Source of the DNA: Geochorda sp036562495
GTDB lineage: Bacteria; Bacillota; Limnochordia; Limnochordales; Geochordaceae
NCBI GenBank assembly: GCA_036562495.1
Contig: DATCKA010000136.1
Coordinates: 22,399 to 86,398 of the forward strand
Length of the DNA: 64,000 nt
Direction of reading: 5' to 3'
In this document: positions 24,856-34,194 of the stretch, piece by piece
Position numbering within the stretch: position 1 is the stretch's first letter
How the letters are laid out: each line of letters starts with the position of its first letter
The notes under the pieces: generated by a model
What the model saw: only the letters and a program-made list of their open reading frames with translations
What the model was told of the DNA's origin: nothing
The model's database searches: none
Made by a program: the position numbers and the translations under genes

Positions 24856-25457
24856 AGCAGGTCGCTGGCCTGCTTGGCGGCATGGACGACCCCGGCGGCG
24901 ATGACCTGGGCCATCTGCCAGACGATGCCGAGCCGCGTGTTTTGCAGCACCAGGTACTCCATGAAGCCACCCACGTTGACGACGCCCACGATGTGGGCGT
25001 GGCCCACCTCCGGCAGGCTCTTGCGCACGCCGGTCCCCGGGCGCAACGGACCCGAACGGACGGTGAGGCTGCCGACGTTCTCCGCGCGACCCAGGCAGGC
25101 ATCGATGGCCAGGACGAAGGAGGGGGACGCGCGCGCCAGGCGCGCCAGGGTCTCTGACAGGTTGGTGGCGTGTACCGGCTCGTCCAGCGTGCCGTAGACC
25201 CTAAGCTGGGGGGCCATGCGAGCCAGTTGCCATCCGACCAAAGGGCCCAGCGCGTCGCCCGTGGAGCGGTCCGTGCCGATGCAGACCACCGCGGGCTGCT
25301 CCCAGGCGCCCGGATGGGCCTCCAGTACCTGAATCAGGTAGTCGGCCAGTTGCCACGCCGCTTGTGGATCCCGGTAATGGACCCGACCGACGAGACCCTC
25401 TTCGACGACGCCCTCTCGGAGCGCCGACGCGTGGTTGCCAGTGGCGCGCGACTTCAA
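24828..25457 (-). CDS. yyaC: YyaC-like spore protease (DUF1256)
   Basis: 209 residues, with VVCIGTDRSTGDALGPLVGWQL, VYGTLDEPVHATNL, VLAIDACLGRAENVGSLTV and GVGLPEVGHAHIVGVVNVGGFMEYLVLQ-like segments typical of YyaC. The family shares the fold of the germination protease GPR and hydrogenase maturation proteases, and is restricted to spore formers. Start is TTG 25457 with GGGGAG about 9 bases upstream. It is one of the few genes opposite to replication direction and overlaps ykuS at the 3' ends. In Bacillus yyaC also lies near spo0J. Confidence 0.88.
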   Translation of the reverse strand: MKSRATGNHASALREGVVEEGLVGRVHYRDPQAAWQLADYLIQVLEAHPGAWEQPAVVCIGTDRSTGDALGPLVGWQLARMAPQLRVYGTLDEPVHATNLSETLARLARASPSFVLAIDACLGRAENVGSLTVRSGPLRPGTGVRKSLPEVGHAHIVGVVNVGGFMEYLVLQNTRLGIVWQMAQVIAAGVVHAAKQASDLLHMRSRAFS

Positions 25458-25560
25458 CTCCGAGTCTCCCCGCCCCCGTGGCAGCTTGGTGAGAAGGGCC
25501 GAGACGGCGGCCCAGGCTGACGTTCACGTTATATGTCGGGGCGGCGCCACGTATACACCC

Positions 25561-26619
25561 GTGGTGCCAAACGTGCTTGGGCCTGTAGGGGACGTCGCGG
25601 CGCGAGCGGTGGCCTGGACCCTCTTCAGCGCGGTGGTAGGTGCAGGCTTCGCCAGCGGGCGCGAACTCGTCCTCTTCCTGGGCGACTGCGGGGCAGGGGG
25701 GCCTTTGGCCGCCGTCGGCGTCGGGCTGCTGATCGGCCTGATGGCGTCACCCTTTGCAGCCGCCGGGAGGGGATCGGACCCCCCTGCGGTGCTCCGTGTG
25801 ACGAGCCTGGTGCTCGCCTGGACCACGCTGGCGGCCACCCTGGCGGCGCTGGGACACCTGGCCCCTGCGGTGCCAGCAGGGCCGGCGGGTTCTCTCCTCG
25901 TGGTCGCTCTGGTCGTCTGGGCCGGCGCCGCCTTGCCCGCCAGCCGGGGCCTCGCCCCCCTCAGCCGCCTCATCGGGCCCGTCATCGCCGCCGTGGTGAT
26001 GCTCGAGGCTCTCGCCTGGGCAGCCGGGAGCGCGCTCGTCCTCCTCGACGCGCCAGCTGCCGAGCTCGTGCCCGGCGCGCTGCAGTGGCGCCCCTGCCTG
26101 AGCGGCGTGCTGGTCTACGCCGCCGGCAACGCGCTCTTCGGCCGCGCCGCCGTGGCGCGGCTGGTGGGCGAACTGCGTCTCGAGGCGACGGCGACCCGCC
26201 GCGCTTGTGCGCTGGGTGGGCTCCTGGTGGGGCTCGTGGCTGGCGCCGGCTTGTGGACCGTCGGCCTGGCAGGTAGCAGCGCCCAACCCATGCCGCTGAT
26301 GACGGCGGCGGTGCGTCTCCACCCGTCCGCAGGCCTCCTCCACTCACTCCTCCTCGCCGGGGCGGCCTATACCACCGCGGTGGCGGCCGCGTCCGCGCTG
26401 GTCGCCCCCCTCGAAGGGCTGGCCCTGCGCCTGGCGCGCTCGGAGCGACGGATCGGCCCGGTATCGGCGGCGCTGGCCATCGTGTCGGTCCTGCCTGTCG
26501 CGCGGCACGGTTTCGTAGAGGCCGTCCACCTGCTCTATCCTCTGGCGGGCTGGACCGCGCTGGTGGCGTTGGCCCTCGACTGGGTCTTTGCAAGGGCGCC
26601 GTGGCGGCGCCTATACTAA
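25561..26619 (+). CDS. YkvI-type multi-pass membrane transporter
   Basis: 352 residues with about ten hydrophobic segments. The N-terminal LFSAVVGAGFASGREL is the hallmark of YkvI-like transporters of the APC superfamily. Substrate unknown. Start uncertain: adjacent GTGs at 25561 and 25564 lack a ribosome binding site, and upstream in-frame starts would overlap the divergent yyaC gene. The promoter of the next operon lies in its last 30 bases. Confidence 0.8.
   Translation: MVPNVLGPVGDVAARAVAWTLFSAVVGAGFASGRELVLFLGDCGAGGPLAAVGVGLLIGLMASPFAAAGRGSDPPAVLRVTSLVLAWTTLAATLAALGHLAPAVPAGPAGSLLVVALVVWAGAALPASRGLAPLSRLIGPVIAAVVMLEALAWAAGSALVLLDAPAAELVPGALQWRPCLSGVLVYAAGNALFGRAAVARLVGELRLEATATRRACALGGLLVGLVAGAGLWTVGLAGSSAQPMPLMTAAVRLHPSAGLLHSLLLAGAAYTTAVAAASALVAPLEGLALRLARSERRIGPVSAALAIVSVLPVARHGFVEAVHLLYPLAGWTALVALALDWVFARAPWRRLY
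26588..26617 (+). promoter_or_regulatory. Putative promoter of nifZ-thiI operon
   Basis: TTGCAA (26588-26593), an 18-base spacer, and TATACT (26612-26617), overlapping the end of the YkvI gene and 40 bases before the cysteine desulfurase start. Confidence 0.55.
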
Positions 26620-26656
26620 GGGGGACCTCGTCTCCCCGCCCAGATCCTTCGAGGTG

Positions 26657-27868
26657 ATGATGCCGGTGCCCGACGCGACCACGCCCCTTATCTACCTCGA
26701 CCACGCCGCAACGACCCCGGTACGGCCCGAGGTGGTCCAGGCTATGACGGCCGTCCTTCAAGACCCCCTGGCCGCCGGCAACCCCTCCTCGCGCCACCGG
26801 CTGGGTGCCCGCGCCCGCGAGGCCCTCGACGAGGCCCGGCGCCAGGTCGCGGCGCTGCTCGGCGCGCCGGAGGAGCGGATCGTCTTCACCGGATCCGCGA
26901 CCGAGGCCAACAACCTCGCCTTGCTGGGGGCGGCCCGAGCCGCAGGTCGCCGCGGGCGCCATCTCGTCATCAGCGCCATCGAGCACCCGTCGGTGATGGA
27001 GGCGGCAGCGCTGCTGCAGTCGCAAGGCTACCGGGTCACACGGATCGCCCCGTCCCGTGAGGGGATCGTGGACGCCGAGGCGGTGGCGAGGGCGGTGGAG
27101 GACGACACCTTCCTCGTCTCCGTCATGCTGGTCAACAACGAGACCGGGGCCCTCCAGCCGGTCGGCGAGGTGGCGCGCCTGGTGCGCCGGCGCCGTCCCG
27201 AGGTGCTGGTGCACAGCGACGTGGTGCAGGCAGCGGGGAGGCTGCCGCTCGACGTGGAGGCGCTGGGCGTGGATCTGGCGACGATAAGCGCCCACAAGCT
27301 TCACGGCCCCAAGGGTGTCGGTGCTCTGTACGTCGGACCCCGGGCCCGGCTCGACCCCCTCGTCGTCGGGGGTGGCCAGGAGCGCGGGCTGCGCAGCGGC
27401 ACCGAAAACATCCCGGGAATCGTCGGCTTCGGGGTGGCAGCCGCCCTCGCACGGCGGGACTTGCCCGAGACCACGCAGCGCCTGCGCCGCCTGAGTCAGC
27501 GGCTCCTGGACGGGCTCTTGGGCATCGGGCACGGCGTGCAGCTCCTGGGGCCCGCCGATCCCGAGCGCCGGGCGCCGCACATCGTCTGCGTCGCCTTCGA
27601 GGGGTTGCGAGCCGAGGTGCTGGCCGGCCATCTCGACCAGGAGGCCGGCGTCCTGGTATCGGTAGGCTCCGCCTGCTCCTCACACAAGGCTCGTACGAGC
27701 CACGTCTTGCTAGCCATGGGGGTGCCCGAGGAACTGGCGGCCGGCGCGGTCCGCTTCAGCCTCGGCCTGATGACGCGCGAGGACGAGGTCGACGAGGCCA
27801 TCCGCCGGACGGCGGCCGTTGTGGAGGAGCTGAGCGCGTTCGTGGGACGGGGGCGAGGACGTGGCTGA
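26657..27868 (+). CDS. nifZ: Cysteine desulfurase (NifS/IscS family), thiI partner
   Basis: PLP enzyme taking sulfur from cysteine; 403 residues. IYLDHAATTPVRPEV, SATEANNLAL, the PLP lysine in ISAHKLHGPKGVG and the persulfide cysteine in VGSACSSHKARTSHVL are all present. The gene overlaps thiI by 8 bases, the arrangement of Bacillus nifZ-thiI, where it feeds sulfur to ThiI for 4-thiouridine; the symbol rests on that context. Adjacent ATGs at 26657 and 26660 follow GAGGTG. Confidence 0.9.
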   Translation: MMPVPDATTPLIYLDHAATTPVRPEVVQAMTAVLQDPLAAGNPSSRHRLGARAREALDEARRQVAALLGAPEERIVFTGSATEANNLALLGAARAAGRRGRHLVISAIEHPSVMEAAALLQSQGYRVTRIAPSREGIVDAEAVARAVEDDTFLVSVMLVNNETGALQPVGEVARLVRRRRPEVLVHSDVVQAAGRLPLDVEALGVDLATISAHKLHGPKGVGALYVGPRARLDPLVVGGGQERGLRSGTENIPGIVGFGVAAALARRDLPETTQRLRRLSQRLLDGLLGIGHGVQLLGPADPERRAPHIVCVAFEGLRAEVLAGHLDQEAGVLVSVGSACSSHKARTSHVLLAMGVPEELAAGAVRFSLGLMTREDEVDEAIRRTAAVVEELSAFVGRGRGRG

Positions 27869-29126
27869 GAGCACTCGGGCTCCCGTCGTCCTGGTGCGAT
27901 ACGGTGAGGTCGGACTGAAGGGTGACAATCGCGCCTGGTTCGAGCAGCGCCTCGCCGACAACCTGCGGCGAGCGGCCGCGCACCTGGGTCCCTACCGGAT
28001 CCGAAACCTCCGGGGACGGCTGGTGCTGGCCGCCGACCATGTCCCGACCGAGAAGGGCGACCCCTGGGCCGTGGCCGAGCAAGCGGCCGGCGTCGCCGCT
28101 CGCGTCTTCGGAGTGGTCGGGGCGGTGCCAGCCCTCGAGGTTCCCGCGGAGCTGGCGGCCATCGAGGACGCCGCGGTGACCCTGGTCGATCGCCATCTGC
28201 CTTCCGAAGGGGACCCCGCCCTGACCTTCAAGGTGGCCGCCCGGCGCTCCAACAAGGCGTTTGCTCTCGACTCGATGCAGCTCAACCACCACCTGGGGGC
28301 GCATCTGCTCCGTCGCTTCGGCTCGCGGCTGCGGGTCGACGTCCACCGGCCGGAGCTGACCCTCCACGTGGAGGTGCGCGATCGGGTCGCCTTCGTCTAC
28401 GGCGACGAACGCCCGGGACCGGGCGGGCTGCCCGTCGGCGTCAGCGGTCGGGCCCTCGCGCTCATCTCGGGAGGCATCGACAGCCCGGTGGCCGCCTGGC
28501 TGGGCATGAAGCGGGGCCTCCGGGTCGACGGGGTCCACTTCCACGCCATGCCCTTCACCACCGAGCAGGCTCTGCAGAAGGTGGTGCGCCTGGGGCGCAT
28601 CCTCGCCTCCTGGCAGGGGGGCATGCGGCTCTACCTGGTCCGGTTCACGGACGTCCAAAAGGCCATCTACCGGCACTGCCCGCCCGAGTACGGGGTCATC
28701 CTGATGCGGCGTATGATGATGCGCATCGCGACGGCCATCGCCGAGCGGGACGCATACGATGCCCTCCTGACAGGGGAGAGCCTGGGACAGGTGGCCAGCC
28801 AGACGATCCAGAGCATGTCCGTCGTCGAGGTTGCCGCGGGCCGCCTGGTGCTGCGGCCGCTGGTCGGCATGGACAAGACGGAGATCGTCGACCTGGCCAA
28901 CCGGATCGGGACCTACGCCACCTCCATCGAGCCGTACGAGGACTGCTGCACGCTCTTCGTCGCTCGCCATCCCGCCACGCGCCCGACGCTGAGCAAGGTG
29001 GAGGAGGCGGAGCAGCGGCTCGACGTTTCCGCGCTGGTGCAAGACTGCCTGGCCAGCATCGAGGTGGTGGAGGCGACCGATGACAACCTCCTCCCGGTCG
29101 GACCCCCGCCCGTCGCCGGAGGCTGA
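27861..29126 (+). CDS. thiI: tRNA 4-thiouridine synthase ThiI
   Basis: 421 residues: N-terminal ferredoxin-like and THUMP domains (RYGEVGLKGDNR, then about 60-170), and an adenylating PP-loop domain with SGGIDSPVAAWLGMKRG near residue 204. It lacks the C-terminal rhodanese domain of the Escherichia coli enzyme, as in Bacillus, where the partner desulfurase delivers sulfur directly. EPYEDCCTLF is the usual C-terminal motif. GTG start inside the end of nifZ. It overlaps the next gene by 47 bases. Confidence 0.94.
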   Translation: MAESTRAPVVLVRYGEVGLKGDNRAWFEQRLADNLRRAAAHLGPYRIRNLRGRLVLAADHVPTEKGDPWAVAEQAAGVAARVFGVVGAVPALEVPAELAAIEDAAVTLVDRHLPSEGDPALTFKVAARRSNKAFALDSMQLNHHLGAHLLRRFGSRLRVDVHRPELTLHVEVRDRVAFVYGDERPGPGGLPVGVSGRALALISGGIDSPVAAWLGMKRGLRVDGVHFHAMPFTTEQALQKVVRLGRILASWQGGMRLYLVRFTDVQKAIYRHCPPEYGVILMRRMMMRIATAIAERDAYDALLTGESLGQVASQTIQSMSVVEVAAGRLVLRPLVGMDKTEIVDLANRIGTYATSIEPYEDCCTLFVARHPATRPTLSKVEEAEQRLDVSALVQDCLASIEVVEATDDNLLPVGPPPVAGG

Positions 29127-30861
29127 CGAGCGGGCGGGGCTGGTGCTGCAGAAGGCCCTCGCCGGTGCTCAGGCCCTCATGGACGAGGGGCGGCTCGACG
29201 AGGCCCTCGAGCGCCTTGAGGCCCTGGCACAGCGGCATCCCGACCATGCCCCCGTCTTCAACAAGATGGGCATCTGCCTGGCGCGCCTGGGGCGCCTCGC
29301 CGAAGCGGCCCGGGCCTTCGAGCGAGCCGCCCAGCTCGACCCGGCGTACCCGGCACCGTGGAGCAACCTGGGCAACGTCCGTCTCCAGGAGGGCCGCCTG
29401 GAGGAGGCGGAGGCCGCCTACCGCCGCGCCCTCGCCATCGACCCCGACTACGCCCCCGCCCACAACAACCTGGCCGCCGCCCTGCGACGCATGGGCCGCT
29501 ACGACGAGGCGGTCCATCACCTCAAGCAGTCGGTCCGGCTCCAGCGTGACGCCTTGGACAGCACTGGCCGGCCGGTGGCGAGCCGGTGGCTGGCCTACGG
29601 GATGCTGGGGCTGGCCGCCCTGTTGTACTGGATCTGGCGCCAGCGCGGGGCCCTGGTGGCCATGCTGGCCGCAGCGGCCTGGGTGGTGGCCTGCGCCACG
29701 AGCCCGCCGACGGCGGCGGCCCGGCCAGCGGGCGAGACCCTCGTGGTGGTGGCGGGCTCGGTGAGGCTGGAGGTGACGGCCGACAGCCTGGGGCTGCGGC
29801 TCGTGACGACCCGCCCTGCCGCCGGACCGGATGCGGGCCGGTCGCTGCTCGCCGAGACGGAGCCGGCGGTGCGGGTCGAGGGACCGGAGCCTGAGGCTCT
29901 CGAGCGCCTGGCGGCGCGCCTGGACGGGCTCGCCGGAGAGCCCTCTATCGAGCCCCGCGTGCGGGTCGAAGAACCGGGTCGCGCCGTCATCGTGCCGGGC
30001 CGTCCGGGCCGGAGGGTGGACCGCGGCGGCCTTGCCCGCGAGCTGCGGGCCGCGCTCCAGCAGGGAGGCCTTCGCCCCGTCGAGGTGCCGTGGGAGACGG
30101 TGGCCCCGTCCCTGACCGAGGCCGAGCTGGAGCCCCTCAAGTCCCCCCGTCTGCTGGGGGCCTACGTCACCCGCTACGACCCGCTCGAGCAAGAGAGAGC
30201 GGTCAACCTCGCGCTGGCCGCCCAGGCCCTGGACGGGCTGGTGCTGCGCCCCGGCGCTACCTTCTCCTTCAACGAGGTGGTCGGCCCGCGCGTGCGGGAG
30301 CGCGGGTACAAGGAGGCGCCGGTCCTCGTCAACGGACGCTTCACCCTGGACATCGGGGGCGGGGTCTGCCAGACCTCGACCACGCTTTACAACGCCGCTC
30401 TCCTGTCGGGCCTGCAGGCCCGGGTGCGGGCGCCCCACTCCCGGCCCGTCTGGTACGTGCCGCTCGCAAGAGACGCGGCCGTGGCCTGGGGCCTCATCGA
30501 CCTCAAGCTCGAGAACTCCCATCCCTACCCCGTCGCCATCAGCGCGAGGGCCGACGGCGACGAACTCGTCGTGCGGCTCTGGGCGCCGTCCGATGCCGTC
30601 GCCCTGCCCTGGCAGCTGAGGACCGTGGTGGAGCGGGCGACGCCGGCACCCGTGGAGCGGCGGATCGACCCGAGCCTCGCCCCCGGCGAGGGCCGCCTCG
30701 AGGAGGAAGGCCGCACGGGCTACGTCGCCACCCTCTGGCGGGAGCTGCCCCTCTATGGCCCTGCGGTGGGGCGCCAGCGGGTCAACGTCTCGTCGTACCC
30801 GCCCGCTGCGGCGGTGATGCGCGTGGGATCGGCCGAGGCGACGTCGGCGAGCGTGCGCTGA
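29080..30861 (+). CDS. TPR-VanW fusion membrane protein
   Basis: 593 residues in one frame. Residues about 20-155 hold three to four tetratricopeptide repeats (PVFNKMGICLARLGRLAEAARAFERA, PWSNLGNVRLQEGRLEEAEAAYRRAL, AHNNLAAALRRMGRYDEAVHHL). Two hydrophobic stretches follow (about 170-183 and 190-204), the second ending in a lipobox-like VVAC at Cys205. The rest is extracytoplasmic: a peptidoglycan-binding-like region and a VanW domain (about 355-500) with GATFSFNEVVGPR, DIGGGVCQTSTTLYNAAL and NSHPYPVAI. GGAGG lies 6 bases before the ATG. VanW domains are linked to glycopeptide resistance loci and to exported envelope proteins, but their activity is not known. Confidence 0.8.
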   Translation: MTTSSRSDPRPSPEADERAGLVLQKALAGAQALMDEGRLDEALERLEALAQRHPDHAPVFNKMGICLARLGRLAEAARAFERAAQLDPAYPAPWSNLGNVRLQEGRLEEAEAAYRRALAIDPDYAPAHNNLAAALRRMGRYDEAVHHLKQSVRLQRDALDSTGRPVASRWLAYGMLGLAALLYWIWRQRGALVAMLAAAAWVVACATSPPTAAARPAGETLVVVAGSVRLEVTADSLGLRLVTTRPAAGPDAGRSLLAETEPAVRVEGPEPEALERLAARLDGLAGEPSIEPRVRVEEPGRAVIVPGRPGRRVDRGGLARELRAALQQGGLRPVEVPWETVAPSLTEAELEPLKSPRLLGAYVTRYDPLEQERAVNLALAAQALDGLVLRPGATFSFNEVVGPRVRERGYKEAPVLVNGRFTLDIGGGVCQTSTTLYNAALLSGLQARVRAPHSRPVWYVPLARDAAVAWGLIDLKLENSHPYPVAISARADGDELVVRLWAPSDAVALPWQLRTVVERATPAPVERRIDPSLAPGEGRLEEEGRTGYVATLWRELPLYGPAVGRQRVNVSSYPPAAAVMRVGSAEATSASVR

Positions 30862-30964
30862 CCGCGCAGGCGGCGGCCCAGCAGGAAAAGCCGCTGTGGA
30901 AGTGAACACGACTTGCATCTTGGCTCATGGACGAGACCGCCGGCGATGGGAGGCGCCACAGCGG

Positions 30965-31891
30965 ATGGGACGCTACGCCTACTTCCAGGGGCAGGTCGTC
31001 CCCCTCGAGGAGGCCCGGGTCAGCATCATGACCCATGCCCTCAACTACGGCACCGGCTGCTTCGAGGGGATCCGCGCCTACTGGAACGAGGAGCATCAGC
31101 AGCTCTACGTCTTCCGGATGCGTGAGCACTACGAGCGGATGCTGGACTCGTGCAAGATCCTCCGCATCGAGCCCAGCCAAACGGTCGACGATCTAGAGGC
31201 CATCACGCTGGAGGTCCTGCGCCGCAACGGCGATCGCGAGGACGTCTACATCCGCCCCCTCTTCTACAAGAGCGAGATGGCGATAGGCGTCCGGCTTCAC
31301 AACCTGGCCCACGACTTCGCGCTCTTCGCGGTCCCCTTCGGGGCATACGTCGACGTGGACCGGCCCATTCGCTGCCGTGTCTCCTCGTGGCGCCACGTCA
31401 CGGACACCATGATCCCCATGCGGGCCAAGATCTGCGGCTCATACGTCAACGCGGCCCTGGCCAAGTCGGAGGCCGCCGAGGACGGCTACGACGAGGCCAT
31501 CTTCCTGACGGCCGATGGGCACGTCTCCGAGGGCAGCGCCGAAAACCTGTTTATGGTCCGCCGCGGCAAGCTCATCACGACGCCGGTCTACGAGGACATC
31601 CTCGAGGGCATCACCCGCGCCACCATCATCCAGCTCGCGCGCGAGTTCCTGGGGATCGAGGTGGAGGAGCGCCCCATCGACCGCACGGAGCTGTACGTGG
31701 CCGACGAGGTCTTCCTGGTGGGGACCGGCGCGCAGGTCAGCCCGGTGGGCGAGATCGACCATCGCCGCGTCGGGCGGGGCGAGATAGGCCCCATCACCCG
31801 GCGCATCCAGACGCTCTACTTCGACACCGTCAAAGGCCGGGTCGAGGCTCTGCGGCACTGGCTGACGCCGGTCTACCAGGGGGGGAGCTGA
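30965..31891 (+). CDS. ilvE: Branched-chain amino acid aminotransferase
   Basis: Class IV PLP aminotransferase of 308 residues, interconverting Leu/Ile/Val and their 2-oxoacids. ATHALNYGTGCFEGIRAYW-like start, the PLP lysine in MRAKICGSYVNAALAKSEA, DEAIFLTADGHVSEGSAENLF and VFLVGTGAQVSPVGEID are characteristic. ATG 30965 matches the family N-terminus; GGGAGG is about 13 bases upstream. It is followed by sucC after 2 bases. It may supply 2-oxoacids to the dehydrogenase complex at 42.4-45.7 kb. Confidence 0.92.
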   Translation: MGRYAYFQGQVVPLEEARVSIMTHALNYGTGCFEGIRAYWNEEHQQLYVFRMREHYERMLDSCKILRIEPSQTVDDLEAITLEVLRRNGDREDVYIRPLFYKSEMAIGVRLHNLAHDFALFAVPFGAYVDVDRPIRCRVSSWRHVTDTMIPMRAKICGSYVNAALAKSEAAEDGYDEAIFLTADGHVSEGSAENLFMVRRGKLITTPVYEDILEGITRATIIQLAREFLGIEVEERPIDRTELYVADEVFLVGTGAQVSPVGEIDHRRVGRGEIGPITRRIQTLYFDTVKGRVEALRHWLTPVYQGGS

Positions 31892-31893
31892 CC

Positions 31894-33048
31894 ATGCGAC
31901 TGACCGAAGCCCAGTCCAAGGCCATCTTTCGGGACGCGGGCCTGCCGGTGCCCGACGGCGAGGTCGTCTCCAGCCCCGAAGCTGCCCAGGCCGTCGCCGC
32001 GCGTCTCGGCGCCCGAGTGGCTGTCAAGGTGCAGATCCCCATCGGGGGCCGTGGCAAGGCGGGGGGCATCAAGCTGGCCGACACGCCGGAGCAGGCGGCG
32101 GAGGCGGCCCGGACGCTCCTGGGCGCCCGCATACGGGGCTACGTGGTGCACCAGGTGCTCGTGGAGCGTGCGTCGAGCGTGGCGAGCGAGTACTACCTGA
32201 GTGTGACGGTCGACCGCGCACGCCAGACGCCGGTCCTCATCTTCTCGACGGCCGGCGGCATGGACATCGAAGAGGTGGCCGAGCAGACCCCCGAGCGCAT
32301 CGCGAAGCTCTGGGTGGATCCGCTGCTGGGCCTGCGGGACTTCCACATCCGGTGGCTGTTGCAGCAGGGCGGCGCGCCGGCGGAGCTGTCGCGTGAGTTC
32401 GCCCGCTTCGTCCGTGCGCTGTGGGAGCTGTTTGGGCGCTACGACGCCCAGCTCGTCGAGATCAACCCGCTCGCGCAGACCGCTGACGGCCGGCTGGTAG
32501 CCCTGGACGGCAAGATCGAGATCGACGACAACGCGCTCTTCCGCCACCCCGACCTGGCGGCCATGCGATCGGTGGAGGCCGACCATCCTCTCGAGCGCCA
32601 GGCGCGTGAACAGGGCCTGGCCTACGTCAAGCTGGAGGGCGACGTCGGTATCATCGGCAACGGGGCCGGACTCGTCATGGCCACCCTCGACGCCGTGCAG
32701 CGCGAGGGCGGCCGACCGGCCAACTTCCTCGACATCGGGGGCGGCGCCCGCGCCGAGGTCGTCGAGCGGGCGTTGCGGGTGGTGCTGGGGGATCCCGACG
32801 TCAAGGCCGTGCTGGTCAACGTCTTCGGCGGCATCACGCGCTGCGACGAGGTGGCCCGGGGCCTGTTGCAGGCCATCGCGGCGCTGGGAGGCGCCTCCGT
32901 GCCCATCGTGGTGCGGCTGGCCGGCACCCGGGAGCAAGAGGGGCGGGCGCTGTTGAGCGAGGCCGGGGTGCAGGGCGTCAGCAGCGCGGCGACCTTCGAG
33001 GAGGCCGCCCGGCGCGCCGTGGAGCTGGCGCGCTCGCGCGCCAACTGA
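31894..33048 (+). CDS. sucC: Succinate--CoA ligase (ADP-forming) subunit beta
   Basis: 384 residues with the ATP-grasp domain (VAVKVQIPIGGRGKAGGIKLA...VLVERASSVASEYYLSVTVDR), VEINPLAQTADGRLVALDGKIEIDDNALFR, and the ligase domain NFLDIGGGARAEVVERAL...VNVFGGITRCDEVA. Catalyses succinyl-CoA + ADP + Pi to succinate + ATP with SucD. GGGGGAG lies 6 bases before the ATG. It pairs with sucD 37 bases downstream. Confidence 0.94.
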   Translation: MRLTEAQSKAIFRDAGLPVPDGEVVSSPEAAQAVAARLGARVAVKVQIPIGGRGKAGGIKLADTPEQAAEAARTLLGARIRGYVVHQVLVERASSVASEYYLSVTVDRARQTPVLIFSTAGGMDIEEVAEQTPERIAKLWVDPLLGLRDFHIRWLLQQGGAPAELSREFARFVRALWELFGRYDAQLVEINPLAQTADGRLVALDGKIEIDDNALFRHPDLAAMRSVEADHPLERQAREQGLAYVKLEGDVGIIGNGAGLVMATLDAVQREGGRPANFLDIGGGARAEVVERALRVVLGDPDVKAVLVNVFGGITRCDEVARGLLQAIAALGGASVPIVVRLAGTREQEGRALLSEAGVQGVSSAATFEEAARRAVELARSRAN

Positions 33049-33085
33049 GCAGGGCAGAGGCCTGGAGAGGGGTGCCGGACGCGCA

Positions 33086-33979
<894 letters not shown>

Positions 33980-33988
33980 GCCCGAGCC

Positions 33989-34075
33989 TCAGCGGTTGGG
34001 AGGCACCCACCAGACGATGACCCGCCTGCGCCAGATCAGGCGGGGGATGGTCATCAGGATCAGCCGGCGAAGCAT
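33989..34075 (-). CDS. Candidate 28-residue basic/hydrophobic peptide
   Basis: A minus-strand ORF reading MLRRLILMTIPRLIWRRR and ending WWVPPNR, with GAGGGGG about 8 bases before the ATG. It lies in the sucD-gcvT gap, converging on sucD. The Leu/Ile/Trp- and Arg-rich make-up could suit a membrane-active or toxin-like peptide. No homologue is recalled; it may be chance, and it overlaps a hairpin. Confidence 0.25.
   Translation of the reverse strand: MLRRLILMTIPRLIWRRRVIVWWVPPNR
34021..34044 (+). terminator. Hairpin downstream of sucD
   Basis: CCCGCCTG (34021-34028) pairs with CAGGCGGG (34037-34044) across an 8-base loop, 42 bases after the sucD stop. No T-run follows, so termination is only suggested. 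Confidence 0.4.
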
Positions 34076-34194
34076 GCTCGAGGCCCCCTCGTCTCTCCGG
34101 CGGGCATCCTATGCGGCGGGCGCGGCCGCGGTGCGCCCCTGGCAGCAGGAGTCAAGGAGGCCCGCCGGGAAGTCTTGGATGGAGGCGAGGTACC

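Noticed and set aside
34080..34194. Glycine riboswitch upstream of gcvT
   Set aside because: Looked for the conserved paired GGA-rich core and linker expected before gcv operons; none was recognised.
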